This document shows positions 27,362-36,828 of a stretch of 64,000 nt of DNA, in pieces. This DNA comes from Ectobacillus antri (GTDB taxonomy: Bacteria; Bacillota; Bacilli; Bacillales; Bacillaceae_G): contig NZ_RIAV01000005.1 in NCBI RefSeq assembly GCF_003852715.1, forward strand, positions 124,001-188,000, written 5' to 3'. The translations under genes were made by a program, and so were the position numbers. Numbering within the stretch: the first letter of the stretch is position 1; each line of letters opens with the position of its first letter. The notes below the pieces were generated by a model. That model did not search any database and was not told the origin of the DNA. It saw nothing but the letters and a program-made list of their open reading frames with translations.

Positions 27362-29429
27362 AATTTCTAGTCCCTTCCTCGTTTCGCGCAACATATGGCG
27401 ATTCTTTCATTTCTACTACCTGATTGCGAAGTACCTTAACCCAAATGCGAGCGGCAGACAGTAACACTGCCAATACAACGATCATAAAGAAGGCACATAA
27501 CGCGGCATCTACATAATCATTGGTAATAATCTGCTTCATCTGTGCTATATTTTTTGCTGGTGCCAATACCTTTCCTTCGTCCAAAGCAGTTTGGAATACG
27601 TTAGCATGAGATAAGAAGCCAATCTTAGGATTTTCATGAAACAACTTTTGATAACCCGCTGTCATCGTTACAATCAGAATCCAGGTTGTCGGAACGAGCG
27701 TCACCCATACATAGGCCTTCTTACCCATTTTAAATAGAATCGTTGTACCCACAAGCAGAGCAATACCCGCCAGCATTTGGTTTGCGATTCCAAATAACGG
27801 CCATAATGTGTTAATCCCACCAAGTGGATCAATAACACCTTGATAAAGGAAGTAACCCCACCCAAATACACATAGCGCCGTAGCAATAATATTTGATAAG
27901 GTTGAATCTGTGCGACCAAGCGGCTTGTATACATTTCCCATAATATCTTGAATCATAAAACGTCCGACACGGGTTCCTGCATCAATTGTTGTTAAAATAA
28001 ACAACGCTTCAAATAGAATCGCAAAGTGGTACCAGAATGCCATTAAAGCTTTCCCACCAATCACTTTAGAGAAAATAAGTGCCATACCAATCGCTAAGGT
28101 TGGTGCACCTCCTGTACGAGAAAGAATGGTTTCTTCTCCTACATCCTTGGCGAGATTTGTTAGATCATCCGGTGTGATTGTAAAGCCCCATGACGTTACT
28201 GTTTTTGCAGCTTGTGTCACATCTGTACCAATCAAAGCTGGAGCGCTGTTAATTGCAAAATATGTACCAGGTGTTAGTACACATGCAGCAATGAGAGCCA
28301 TAATCGCCACGAAAGACTCCATCAACATCGCACCGTATCCAATTGGGCGAGCATGTGATTCACGTTCCATCATCTTCGGTGTTGTACCAGAGGAAACTAG
28401 TGCATGGAAACCTGAAACAGCGCCACAGGCAATTGTAATGAACAAGAACGGAAACAAGTTGCCAGCAAATACAGGACCTGTTCCATCAATAAACTTGGAT
28501 ACGGCTGGCATTTCCAAGTTTGGTGCAACAACTAAAATGCCAATTGCTAAACCAACAATGGTACCAATTTTTAAAAAGGTGCTTAAGTAATCACGTGGTG
28601 CCAAAAGGAGCCAAACAGGTAAAGCAGATGCGATGAATCCATATGCGATCAGCATAAGTGCAATAGTTTCACCTTTAAATGTAAACAACTTTGCAAGCTC
28701 AGGTGTTTCCGCAACGTATTGCCCACCTACAATAGACAACAAAAGCAAGATAACACCAATTATAGAGCCTTCCCCAACGCGTCCTGGTCTCATATAACGC
28801 ATATAAACTCCCATAAAGAACGCGATAGGAATCGTGGCAGCGATTGTAAACATTCCCCAAGGACTTCCCACCAACGCTTTTACAACGACCAATGCCAGTA
28901 CCGCTAATAAAATAATCATGATTCCTAAAATACCTATCATTGCAATCAAGCCGGTCACAGGACCAATTTCTTCTTTAATCATTTCCCCAAGAGACTTTCC
29001 GTTTCGCCTTGTAGACGCAAAGAGAATAATAAAATCTTGTACAGCACCTGCCAATACCACTCCGACAACAATCCAAAGTGTGCCAGGTAAATAGCCCATC
29101 TGCGCTGCCAAAATTGGGCCTACAAGCGGCCCAGCTCCAGCGATTGCTGCAAAGTGATGACCAAACAATACCCATTTATTTGTGGGAACATAATCTTTCC
29201 CATCATTCATTAGTTCAGCTGGTGTTGTTCTGTTGTCATCTAATTGAAAAACTTTCTGCGCGATAAACTTACTATAAAAACGGTAGGCAACTGCATAAAC
29301 AGATACAGCTGCAACAAGTAACCAAATGGCATTAATACTTTCGCCGCGGTTCAGTGCCAATACCGCAAATCCTGCGGCACCAAGTGCAGAAATGAATCCC
29401 CATAACACAATAGACTTTATACTTTTCAA
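27354..29429 (-). CDS. cstA: Carbon starvation protein CstA (peptide/pyruvate transporter)
   Basis: A 691-residue polytopic membrane protein with about 16-18 helices. It matches the CstA family: the N-terminal GESINAIWLLVAAVSVYAVAYRFYSK region, the block VPTNKWVLFGHHFAAIAGAGPLVGP and GFHALVSSGTTPKM. CstA and its relative BtsT take up peptides or pyruvate during carbon limitation. The start codon appears to be TTG at 29429, with a strong AAGGGGGG site before it. Gene order on this strand is LytTR regulator, then cstA, then ybdD. Confidence 0.93.
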   Translation of the reverse strand: MKSIKSIVLWGFISALGAAGFAVLALNRGESINAIWLLVAAVSVYAVAYRFYSKFIAQKVFQLDDNRTTPAELMNDGKDYVPTNKWVLFGHHFAAIAGAGPLVGPILAAQMGYLPGTLWIVVGVVLAGAVQDFIILFASTRRNGKSLGEMIKEEIGPVTGLIAMIGILGIMIILLAVLALVVVKALVGSPWGMFTIAATIPIAFFMGVYMRYMRPGRVGEGSIIGVILLLLSIVGGQYVAETPELAKLFTFKGETIALMLIAYGFIASALPVWLLLAPRDYLSTFLKIGTIVGLAIGILVVAPNLEMPAVSKFIDGTGPVFAGNLFPFLFITIACGAVSGFHALVSSGTTPKMMERESHARPIGYGAMLMESFVAIMALIAACVLTPGTYFAINSAPALIGTDVTQAAKTVTSWGFTITPDDLTNLAKDVGEETILSRTGGAPTLAIGMALIFSKVIGGKALMAFWYHFAILFEALFILTTIDAGTRVGRFMIQDIMGNVYKPLGRTDSTLSNIIATALCVFGWGYFLYQGVIDPLGGINTLWPLFGIANQMLAGIALLVGTTILFKMGKKAYVWVTLVPTTWILIVTMTAGYQKLFHENPKIGFLSHANVFQTALDEGKVLAPAKNIAQMKQIITNDYVDAALCAFFMIVVLAVLLSAARIWVKVLRNQVVEMKESPYVARNEEGTRNYA

Positions 29430-29549
29430 ATAAATCCCCCCTTGTTACGCCTTCAGAAGGATTATACTAAATTTTCAGAATAATAAAATAAAACATACCT
29501 TATAATGAAAATATAGTGAGATAAGATGTCAAAAATTGCCGATAACTTG

Positions 29550-30263
29550 TTATATCTCTAGTTTATTTCTTAAAATGCGCACATAATTGCGACTGACCGG
29601 AATAGGTTCACTACAATATTCCGTATATAAATTGTATGTTCCGTTATAGTAAGGCTTTAACGCCTTTATATAGGGCAAGTTAACTAAATAGCTTTTATGC
29701 ACCCGCAGAAACTGATGTACATGAAGTTTTTCTTCCAACTCCTGTAGCGTATAAGTAGAAGTAAAATGACCATCTTTTGTATAAATAGAAACTGTCTTAT
29801 TTTCTTTATTTTTACTTACATAAATGATATTTTGCGGTGATATATAAGCGATGCCATCCTGCTCTTCAATTGGTAGCTTATGACTGAGAGAACGACACCA
29901 ACGAAGATGTTCTTTACGCATTAAATATACTAGATACTCTAAATCATCATCATGAAATGGTTGCAGCAAATAATAAAATGCCCGAAGTCGAAATGCTTCT
30001 ATTGCATAATCTACTTTATTGCCCATTAAAATAATATTTGCCTGTAAATTGAGTTGGTGCAGCAACTCAGCAATTTCAAGACCACTTTCATCTGAAACAT
30101 GGACATCTAAAAAGAGGAAATCAGGTTCATAACGCTTTGCTGCTTTAATAGCTTCTATACCTACTTTCGCCTCCACAAAGCTTGCCTTTACCTCACCGCG
30201 TTGAAATGCACGTTCAATCTCCAGCTTATGTTCAGGTACTTCACTCACAACCAAAACTTTCAT
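29550..30263 (-). CDS. Orphan LytTR response regulator with degenerate receiver
   Basis: A 237-residue protein: a receiver domain (about 1-118) and a LytTR DNA-binding domain (about 135-237, with VHKSYLVNLPYIKAL and VPVSRNY-like PVSRNYVRILRNKL). The phospho-acceptor Asp53 is present (FLFLDVHV). However, the acidic pair after strand 1 reads Ser7-Glu8, the strand-4 Thr/Ser is replaced (ILMGNK), and the conserved Lys of strand 5 is Gln (YYLLQPF). No histidine kinase gene is next to it. It lies 120 bases upstream of cstA on the same strand, which recalls the LytTR-type BtsR control of the CstA relative BtsT in E. coli. It probably controls cstA, perhaps without phosphorylation. Confidence 0.85.
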   Translation of the reverse strand: MKVLVVSEVPEHKLEIERAFQRGEVKASFVEAKVGIEAIKAAKRYEPDFLFLDVHVSDESGLEIAELLHQLNLQANIILMGNKVDYAIEAFRLRAFYYLLQPFHDDDLEYLVYLMRKEHLRWCRSLSHKLPIEEQDGIAYISPQNIIYVSKNKENKTVSIYTKDGHFTSTYTLQELEEKLHVHQFLRVHKSYLVNLPYIKALKPYYNGTYNLYTEYCSEPIPVSRNYVRILRNKLEI

Positions 30264-30403
30264 CCGTCATCCGCCCCTCTTTGCTGTCTCTATAACTACC
30301 TTCTGTAAACCGCATTAATTACTTTAGATGTTTCTTGTTATAAATATAATACTTATCTACCTGCTTCTATTCGTCCCAAAATGACAAATTCCTCCCCTAA
30401 CAT

Positions 30404-30443
30404 ACAAAAATTCCGCTTTTTATATAAAAAGCGGAATTTTATA
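30404..30443 (-). terminator. Terminator after the MFS gene
   Basis: A perfect long palindrome AAAATTCCGCTTTTT/AAAAAGCGGAATTTT with a short loop lies just downstream of the transporter gene. Confidence 0.85.
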
Positions 30444-30454
30444 GACCTTCTTTT

Positions 30455-31651
30455 TTATACGAGCTCTTGTTGTTTTGTTTCCTTCCCTAAAAACAAAACA
30501 GATAGTACTCCGATTAAAATCGCGATACAGAAGATCGTAAAGATAAAGGTAATTGATGCGTTTTGGGCAACTAAATAACCGATTAAAAGTGGTCCCAATA
30601 TTCCACCGATCCGGCCAAACGAAGCCGCCATACCTGCCCCTGTCCCGCGCACAGCTGTAGGATACTGCTCTGGTGTATACGCATATAAAGCGCCCCATGC
30701 ACCTAAGTTAAAGAAGGACAAAAATACTCCTGCTGTGATAAGCATAGTTAGTGATTCCGCAGCACCGAAAAAATAAGCACTCGCAGCTGTACCCAATAAA
30801 TAAGAAACTAGTACAAATTTACGACCAGCACGCTCAATGAGCCAAGCGGCCGTAAAATAACCAGGAAGTTGCGCAAGTGTCATAATTAAGACATACTCAA
30901 AGCTCTTAATTAAGCTAAATCCTTTTAGTACCATAACACTCGGGAGCCACAAAAACATGCCATAGTAAGAAAACACTACACAAAACCATAAAATCCAAAG
31001 CATAATTGTTGGTCTTACATATGTAGATGACCAAACAATTTGTATCTTTTCCCAGGCAGATTGCTTCTGAACTGCACCTTCAAAGCGCGGAGAGTCCGGC
31101 AGGTTCAGCCTTAAATATAATGCATAGAAGGCTGGCAACGCACTGATGAGCATAGCTACTTTCCACCCGTAATGTGGAATAATAAAATAAGCAATCAATG
31201 CAGCCACTAACCAACCGCCCGCCCAAAAGCTTTCCAAAAGCACTACCACTCTCCCGCGCTCACTTGCTGGTACACTTTCCGAAACCAGTGTAGATGCAAC
31301 CGGTAATTCTCCGCCGAGTCCCATCCCGATTAGAAATCTTAGCACAAGGAAGACAGATAGTGTTGGCGCTAGTGCTGATAAGCCGCTTCCCAATGAAAAA
31401 AGCAACAAGGTAATAATAAAGACCCATTTGCGGCCAATTTTATCTGCCAATAGTCCAAAGATAAGTGCACCAACAGCCATTCCAATTGAATTGATACTCC
31501 CAATCCAACCCATCTGTTGCACACTTAAGTCCCACTCCTTTTGCAAAGCCGCAATAACAAAGGAAAGCAGCCCCACATCCATCGCATCAAATAACCAACC
31601 GAGCCCTGCTACACCAAGTAGCTTATGCTTGGAAATTTCTATTTGTTTCAT
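30455..31651 (-). CDS. MFS transporter, NiaP-like
   Basis: A 398-residue major-facilitator protein with twelve predicted helices. The loop 2-3 motif GLLADKIGRKWVF and the loop 4-5 region FLIGMGLGGELPVASTLVSE follow the sugar-porter/organic-acid group, and the AYTPEQYPTAVRGTGAGMA block near helix 9-10 recalls NiaP (YceI), a nicotinate importer. Aromatic-acid transporters have similar motifs, so the substrate is not certain. The GntR gene upstream on the same strand may control it. AAGGAG precedes the ATG. Confidence 0.8.
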   Translation of the reverse strand: MKQIEISKHKLLGVAGLGWLFDAMDVGLLSFVIAALQKEWDLSVQQMGWIGSINSIGMAVGALIFGLLADKIGRKWVFIITLLLFSLGSGLSALAPTLSVFLVLRFLIGMGLGGELPVASTLVSESVPASERGRVVVLLESFWAGGWLVAALIAYFIIPHYGWKVAMLISALPAFYALYLRLNLPDSPRFEGAVQKQSAWEKIQIVWSSTYVRPTIMLWILWFCVVFSYYGMFLWLPSVMVLKGFSLIKSFEYVLIMTLAQLPGYFTAAWLIERAGRKFVLVSYLLGTAASAYFFGAAESLTMLITAGVFLSFFNLGAWGALYAYTPEQYPTAVRGTGAGMAASFGRIGGILGPLLIGYLVAQNASITFIFTIFCIAILIGVLSVLFLGKETKQQELV

Positions 31652-31811
31652 TATGTATTCTCCTTATTCATCTAAGTCCAAGTATCTGTTTTACCAGAAC
31701 AGTAAAAGAGCAAATCTCTTTATATTTATACATGCGTTCTTCTTAAATACCGAACGCAACCACTCTTTATTCCCGGTTCAAAAGAAGCGCTCATTGCGCT
31801 CATACGTTTTC

Positions 31812-32489
31812 CTATAAAACGTCCTCTAAAGCCTTATATTGCAGTTTATTAATTTCGAGCTCGTGCAAACTTGTTTGCAGGTGCTTACGTATTAAATATT
31901 GCAGGGCTTCTCCCTCTTTTTGTTCAATAAACGCAACCATTCTTTCATGATCCTGTAAGTTGGTAACCTCATCTAAGCTTACATAGTTAAATACACCATA
32001 CAAGATGAGATATATATTTATTTTTCTAAGCAATGTATCTAATGTCTCAATGAGAAACTTATTTCCCGTTCTTTTTGCAAGAAACAAATGAAATGCTTTA
32101 TTGATTTTAATATACGTTAGAATGTCCTTTTCTTTATAAGCTTCTCTTTCTCCTATCATCATTTCCTGTAACTCTACAATATCCTGCTTTGTTACATGTT
32201 GCAGGGCAAGCGGTACTGCCATACACTCTAGCTCCGTTCGAAATTCAAACGCTTGCATAATCTCTGCGCGTGTAGGCTGCATAACAAAAGCTCCTCGATT
32301 TGGAACCATCGTCACAAGCCCTTCCTCCTGCAGCTTTTTGATTGCATTCCGAATCGGTGTTCGACTTACTTTTAATTTATCGGAAATTGTATTCTCAACC
32401 AGTTGTGTACCAGGCGCTATCTCTCGGGCTAAGATGGCCATTTTAATCCTTTCATATACTACTTGCTCCATGGACTTTCGCTTATTCAT
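31812..32489 (-). CDS. GntR-family regulator, FadR/FCD subgroup
   Basis: A 225-residue regulator with an N-terminal winged helix (about 8-70; LKVSRTPIRNAIKKLQEEGLV is the recognition region) and a C-terminal all-helical FCD domain (about 80-215) with metal or carboxylate ligands of the type EFRTELE, His and Asp/His in NKAFHLFL. FCD regulators usually bind organic acids. It is 160 bases upstream of the MFS gene on the same strand and probably regulates it and itself. Confidence 0.85.
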   Translation of the reverse strand: MNKRKSMEQVVYERIKMAILAREIAPGTQLVENTISDKLKVSRTPIRNAIKKLQEEGLVTMVPNRGAFVMQPTRAEIMQAFEFRTELECMAVPLALQHVTKQDIVELQEMMIGEREAYKEKDILTYIKINKAFHLFLAKRTGNKFLIETLDTLLRKINIYLILYGVFNYVSLDEVTNLQDHERMVAFIEQKEGEALQYLIRKHLQTSLHELEINKLQYKALEDVL

Positions 32490-32609
32490 ATTATGTCACG
32501 GCACCCCTTCGCACATACTTATTTGTACTATGATATCATAAAGAATTGTTATATCATAAAAATTTACTTTGCCGTACTAATATATCTTTGAAAAAGAATC
32601 CTTTAAAGT

Positions 32610-32642
32610 CTAAAAAAAGAACTGACGCTATGGTCAGTTCTT
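32610..32642 (-). terminator. Terminator of the rml operon
   Basis: AAGAACTGAC/GTCAGTTCTT pairs perfectly with a six-base loop and a T run on the minus strand. Its upstream arm overlaps the rmlD stop codon. Confidence 0.9.
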
Positions 32643-33485
32643 CTGTGCTGCTTCTTCTAAATAAGCAGCAAGCGCTTGTTGCCATTCTCTAAACGGCGTA
32701 AAGCCTTCTTTTGTGATACGTTTCTTGCTGAGCACAGAATATTTCGGACGCTGCGCAGGGCGCGGAAATTGCTCCGTAGTAAGCGCAGATACCTTCACAT
32801 CCATACCTGCCTGTCTAAAGATTTCTTTTGCAAACTCGTACCAAGAACACACGCCTTCATTCGTTGCATGGTAAATACCATAAGCTTCAGATTGCATAAG
32901 TTCAATCATAAAGCGTGCTAAATCAACTGTATATGTGGGAGATCCAACCTGGTCATGAACAACACCTATCTCACCGCGTTCTTTACCTAAGCGGATCATC
33001 GTTTTCACAAAGTTATTTCCTTTTGTACCAAATACCCATGCAGTACGTACGATAAAATGCTTGTCCGTAATTTGCTGTACAAAGTTTTCACCGGCAAGCT
33101 TGGTTTCACCATATACACCAAGCGGTGCTGTAGGTTCATCTACTTCATATGGCACCGTTGCTGTACCGTTAAAAACATAGTCCGTACTTACATATAGTAT
33201 TTTAGCATCATGTCTTTTCGCTGCTTCAGCTAAATATTTCGCGCCCAAAGCATTTACACGATACGCGTTCTCTTGATCGCTCTCAGCTTGATCCACATTT
33301 GTATACGCGGCACAGTGTAGAATTACATCAGGCTTCACGTCATCTATATACGTTTGCACAGCCTGTTCGTCTGTAATATCAAGAGACTCACGGTCTAATG
33401 CATAAATTGTATAATTCCCTTGTTGCAACTGCTCGACTACATCTTGACCGAGTTGACCTTTTGCTCCCGTTACAACTACTCTCAT
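32634..33485 (-). CDS. rmlD: dTDP-4-dehydrorhamnose reductase
   Basis: RmlD carries out the last step of dTDP-L-rhamnose synthesis. The protein has 283 residues of the extended SDR fold with the VTGAKGQLGQDV nucleotide site at the N terminus, YVSTDYVFNG, and the catalytic YGETKLAGE (YxxxK). It overlaps rmlB by one base (TAATG). It is the last gene of the rmlA-rmlC-rmlB-rmlD operon. Confidence 0.96.
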   Translation of the reverse strand: MRVVVTGAKGQLGQDVVEQLQQGNYTIYALDRESLDITDEQAVQTYIDDVKPDVILHCAAYTNVDQAESDQENAYRVNALGAKYLAEAAKRHDAKILYVSTDYVFNGTATVPYEVDEPTAPLGVYGETKLAGENFVQQITDKHFIVRTAWVFGTKGNNFVKTMIRLGKERGEIGVVHDQVGSPTYTVDLARFMIELMQSEAYGIYHATNEGVCSWYEFAKEIFRQAGMDVKVSALTTEQFPRPAQRPKYSVLSKKRITKEGFTPFREWQQALAAYLEEAAQKN

Positions 33486-34507
33486 TACTCAGCCTCTAGC
33501 TTCTTGCCGTATTGTGTTTCAAAATACTCTTGATACTCACCGGAGATAATCTTTTCCCACCAGTCTTTATTCTCTAAGTACCACTGAATTGTTTGCTCGA
33601 TTCCTGTATCAAAGTTGTATTTTGGCTCCCAGCCAAGCTCTGTACGCAATTTTGTTGCATCAATTGCATAGCGACGATCGTGACCAAGACGATCTTCCAC
33701 GAATTTAATAAGAGACTCAGGTTTGTTCAAGTGTGCCAAAATTGTTTTTACAATCTCAATGTTTGTACGCTCATTGTTACCACCTACATTGTATACTTCA
33801 CCGTTGCGGCCTTTGTGAAGAACCAAGTCAATCGCTTGACAATGATCTTCTACATGTAACCAATCGCGAACATTTAAGCCATCTCCGTAAATTGGAAGCT
33901 GCTTGTCATGAAGCGCATTGATAATCATCAACGGAATCAGCTTCTCTGGGAAATGGAACGGACCATAATTGTTAGAGCAACGCGTAATGTTAACCGGCAA
34001 GCCGAATGTTTCATGATACGCACGTACTAACAAATCTGCACCAGCTTTACTCGCGCTGTATGGGCTGTTTGCTGCAAGTGGTGTTTCCTCTGTAAAGTAA
34101 CCTGTTTCACCTAACGTGCCATATACTTCATCAGTAGAAACCTGTAGATATTTCTTTACACCGATATTTTTCGCTGCATCTAACAATACTTGTGTGCCTT
34201 GCACGTTTGTGCGCACGAAAATATCTGGATTTGTAATACTTCTATCTACATGAGATTCTGCTGCAAAGTTTAATACATAATCAAATTTATACTCTTCAAA
34301 CAAAGCGTTGATGAAATCGCGATCTGCGATATCACCTTTAACAAATGTATAGTTTGAAGCATCTTCAATGTCTTTTAAATTCTCTAAGTTACCTGCATAT
34401 GTTAACGCATCTAGGTTCACGATATGATACTGGGGATATTTGTTTACCATATAGCGTACAAAGTTACTGCCGATAAAGCCTGCGCCGCCTGTTACTAATA
34501 ATTTCAT
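33485..34507 (-). CDS. rmlB: dTDP-glucose 4,6-dehydratase
   Basis: RmlB converts dTDP-glucose to the 4-keto-6-deoxy sugar with bound NAD. The protein has 340 residues: GGAGFIGSNFVRY at the N terminus, VSTDEVYGTLG with the catalytic Thr-Asp-Glu, and YSASKAGADLL with YxxxK. AGGAGG precedes the ATG. The order rmlA-rmlC-rmlB-rmlD on one strand is common in Bacillus. Confidence 0.97.
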   Translation of the reverse strand: MKLLVTGGAGFIGSNFVRYMVNKYPQYHIVNLDALTYAGNLENLKDIEDASNYTFVKGDIADRDFINALFEEYKFDYVLNFAAESHVDRSITNPDIFVRTNVQGTQVLLDAAKNIGVKKYLQVSTDEVYGTLGETGYFTEETPLAANSPYSASKAGADLLVRAYHETFGLPVNITRCSNNYGPFHFPEKLIPLMIINALHDKQLPIYGDGLNVRDWLHVEDHCQAIDLVLHKGRNGEVYNVGGNNERTNIEIVKTILAHLNKPESLIKFVEDRLGHDRRYAIDATKLRTELGWEPKYNFDTGIEQTIQWYLENKDWWEKIISGEYQEYFETQYGKKLEAE

Positions 34508-34517
34508 TGTAATCCTC

Positions 34518-35075
34518 CTATTTCTCGTATACGAAGTTAATCTCTGCTTCTGCTAATACAGGATGCTTTGTATCTTTTTCCGATAAAATTGGGTTGCTTG
34601 CTGGCCAATCAATGCCTAGTGCTGGGTCGTTCCAAAGAATACCCGCATCATGCTCAGGAGAGTAGTATTCATCTACTTTGTAGGCAACTGTTGTGTTTGG
34701 TACCAATGTGCAGAAGCCGTGCGCAAAACCTTTTGGTACAACAAGCTGACGCTTGTTATGCTCACTTAAAATTACACCTACCCATTGACCATAAGTAGGA
34801 GAGCCTTTGCGAATATCAACTGCCACATCATAAATCGCTCCCGTTACACAGCGTACTACTTTTGTTTGTGCCTTCGGATTTAACTGAAAATGTAAGCCGC
34901 GTAACGTGCCAACTGGTACAGAAAGGGATTGATTATCTTGGATAAAATCCTGCGTTAGCCCTAATTGTTCAAACAAGTCTTTGTTATAGCTTTCCATAAA
35001 ATAACCGCGATGGTCACCAAAAACTTTGGGTTCTAAAATGACTACGTCCTCAATTTTTGTTTTGACAATATTCAT
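34518..35075 (-). CDS. rmlC: dTDP-4-dehydrorhamnose 3,5-epimerase
   Basis: RmlC epimerises C3 and C5 of the keto sugar. The protein has 185 residues of the cupin fold with the conserved QDNQSLSVPVGTLRGLHFQ block (active-site His in RGLHFQ) and GFAHGFCTL. It lies eight bases after rmlA and ten before rmlB. Confidence 0.97.
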   Translation of the reverse strand: MNIVKTKIEDVVILEPKVFGDHRGYFMESYNKDLFEQLGLTQDFIQDNQSLSVPVGTLRGLHFQLNPKAQTKVVRCVTGAIYDVAVDIRKGSPTYGQWVGVILSEHNKRQLVVPKGFAHGFCTLVPNTTVAYKVDEYYSPEHDAGILWNDPALGIDWPASNPILSEKDTKHPVLAEAEINFVYEK

Positions 35076-35083
35076 ATTTTCAC

Positions 35084-35956
35084 CTATCTCGTTTGATTTG
35101 CAATCTTAATTAAGTATTGACCGTATTGATTTTTCTTTAATGGCTCCGCCAATTCTAGCAATTTTTCTCTAGAGATATAACCCATTTTATATGCGATTTC
35201 TTCTAAGCAAGCAATTTTTAACGTTTGACGCTTTTCAATCGTTTCAATAAATTGAGACGCTTCTAATAAAGATTCATGCGTTCCTGTATCTAACCAAGCA
35301 TAGCCTCGACCTAATAACTCAACATTTAAAGCCCCAAGCTCTAAATATTTTTGGTTAATGTCTGTAATTTCAAGTTCTCCACGTGCTGAAGGCTTAATGC
35401 TTTTTGCAATTTCTACTACGCGATTATCGTAGAAATACAAGCCTGTTACTGCGTAATTTGACTTCGGTTTTTCCGGCTTCTCTTCAATAGAAACAGCTTT
35501 ACCTTCCGCATCAAATTCAACGACACCAAAGCGCTCTGGATCATTTACATAGTAACCGAATACAGTAGCACCTTCTTCACGATGTGCTGCTTTATGCAAT
35601 AATTGCGTCAAGCCATGTCCATAGAAAATATTGTCGCCAAGCACAAGGGCAACACTATCATCCCCAATAAATTCTTCGCCGATTAAGAACGCTTGTGCCA
35701 AACCACCTGGATGCGGCTGTACAGCATATGTAAGTTGAATGCCGAAATCAGAGCCATCACCTAAAATTTGTTCAAAACGCTCAATATCCTGTGGCGTAGA
35801 AATAACAAGAATATCTTTAATGCCTGCTAGCATTAAAACAGAAAGTGGATAGTAAATCATAGGTTTATCGTATACAGGTAACAACTGTTTAGAAACAACC
35901 TTTGTAAGCGGATAAAGGCGTGTACCGCTACCGCCTGCTAATATAATTCCCTTCAT
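35084..35956 (-). CDS. rmlA: Glucose-1-phosphate thymidylyltransferase
   Basis: RmlA makes dTDP-glucose and is the control point of the pathway. The protein has 290 residues with the nucleotidyltransferase signature [44 protein letters not shown] and the sugar-binding [11 protein letters not shown]. It is the first gene of the operon behind its own promoter. Confidence 0.97.
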   Translation of the reverse strand: MKGIILAGGSGTRLYPLTKVVSKQLLPVYDKPMIYYPLSVLMLAGIKDILVISTPQDIERFEQILGDGSDFGIQLTYAVQPHPGGLAQAFLIGEEFIGDDSVALVLGDNIFYGHGLTQLLHKAAHREEGATVFGYYVNDPERFGVVEFDAEGKAVSIEEKPEKPKSNYAVTGLYFYDNRVVEIAKSIKPSARGELEITDINQKYLELGALNVELLGRGYAWLDTGTHESLLEASQFIETIEKRQTLKIACLEEIAYKMGYISREKLLELAEPLKKNQYGQYLIKIANQTR

Positions 35957-36003
35957 AATTACATCCCATCTCCTTGCAAATTAATTTACCCTTTTCATGG
36001 ATA

Positions 36004-36060
36004 AGAGGTGCTTTATACACCGCACCTCACATTATAATGAAACCACACAAATACGAACAA
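36004..36060 (-). promoter_or_regulatory. Promoter and leader hairpin of the rml operon
   Basis: On the minus strand TTGTTC (36055-36060), an 18-base spacer and TATAAT (36031-36036) form a good sigma-A promoter. Directly downstream AGGTGC/GCACCT forms a hairpin at 36004-36028 at the 5' end of the message, which may stabilise it. The glycosyltransferase genes upstream therefore have a separate transcript. Confidence 0.75.
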
Positions 36061-36105
36061 CATATATCTTATATTGTAACCATTTAGTAATAATAACTTA
36101 ACTTT

Positions 36106-36813
36106 TTAATGCGTAGCTTTATATTGCATAACTGCTTTAATGGTACCTATCCTTCCTTTGAGCTGTTCATTGAAAGAACGCTTTCGCATACCTGTTACAT
36201 TTCCACCATGGCGAACATATTTCATCAATGGCTTGCGGATATACGCTATTTTACGCTTACTCATCATACAAACCAACGCGATCCATTGGTCATGCATCTC
36301 AATAGACTTTGGAAACGGTATGATGTCGCGAACAATCTCTTTTTTAAAGGCCATGCAACACCCAGTAAAGCTATTTTTCACAATATTACCAATCAAGCCC
36401 TTTTCACGATTGTTATTATGGACATTCCAAGATTCGTGAATAATTTCACCGTCTCCATCGGTTACATATGCGTCATGCACAACAACGGATGCATTTGTAG
36501 CTCTAAATTCATTTACGACTGTTTCTACCTTATTAGCAAGCCACATATCATCTTGATCGCACAAAAAGATAATATCGCCGCGCGATTTTGAGATTGCTTT
36601 TTCAAAGCTTTTAATTACACCAGCATTACGCTCATTCACGTAAACCTCGACTCTATTGCCGTAAGTATCTTTGATTACCTGCACTGTATCATCTTTAGAG
36701 CAATCGTCCACCACTACGACCTGATCTTGCTCGCTAAGCTGCGATAGCACAGAATTTAATTGCCGAACGATGAAGCCAGCTCCGTTATATGTTGCTATAC
36801 ATACTGATATCAT
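36106..36813 (-). CDS. Family-2 glycosyltransferase
   Basis: A 235-residue GT-A transferase: SVCIATYNGAGFIVRQLNS at the N terminus, VVVDDCSKDDT, the metal-binding FLCDQDDMW (DxD-like) and SFTGCCMAFKKE. The small alpha-helical end without a membrane segment is like rhamnosyl- or glucosyltransferases of surface polysaccharides. It follows the next transferase gene by 15 bases. The sugar is not known; with the rml operon beside it, L-rhamnose is a candidate. Confidence 0.88.
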   Translation of the reverse strand: MISVCIATYNGAGFIVRQLNSVLSQLSEQDQVVVVDDCSKDDTVQVIKDTYGNRVEVYVNERNAGVIKSFEKAISKSRGDIIFLCDQDDMWLANKVETVVNEFRATNASVVVHDAYVTDGDGEIIHESWNVHNNNREKGLIGNIVKNSFTGCCMAFKKEIVRDIIPFPKSIEMHDQWIALVCMMSKRKIAYIRKPLMKYVRHGGNVTGMRKRSFNEQLKGRIGTIKAVMQYKATH

Positions 36814-36828
36814 GGACAGAAATCCTTT

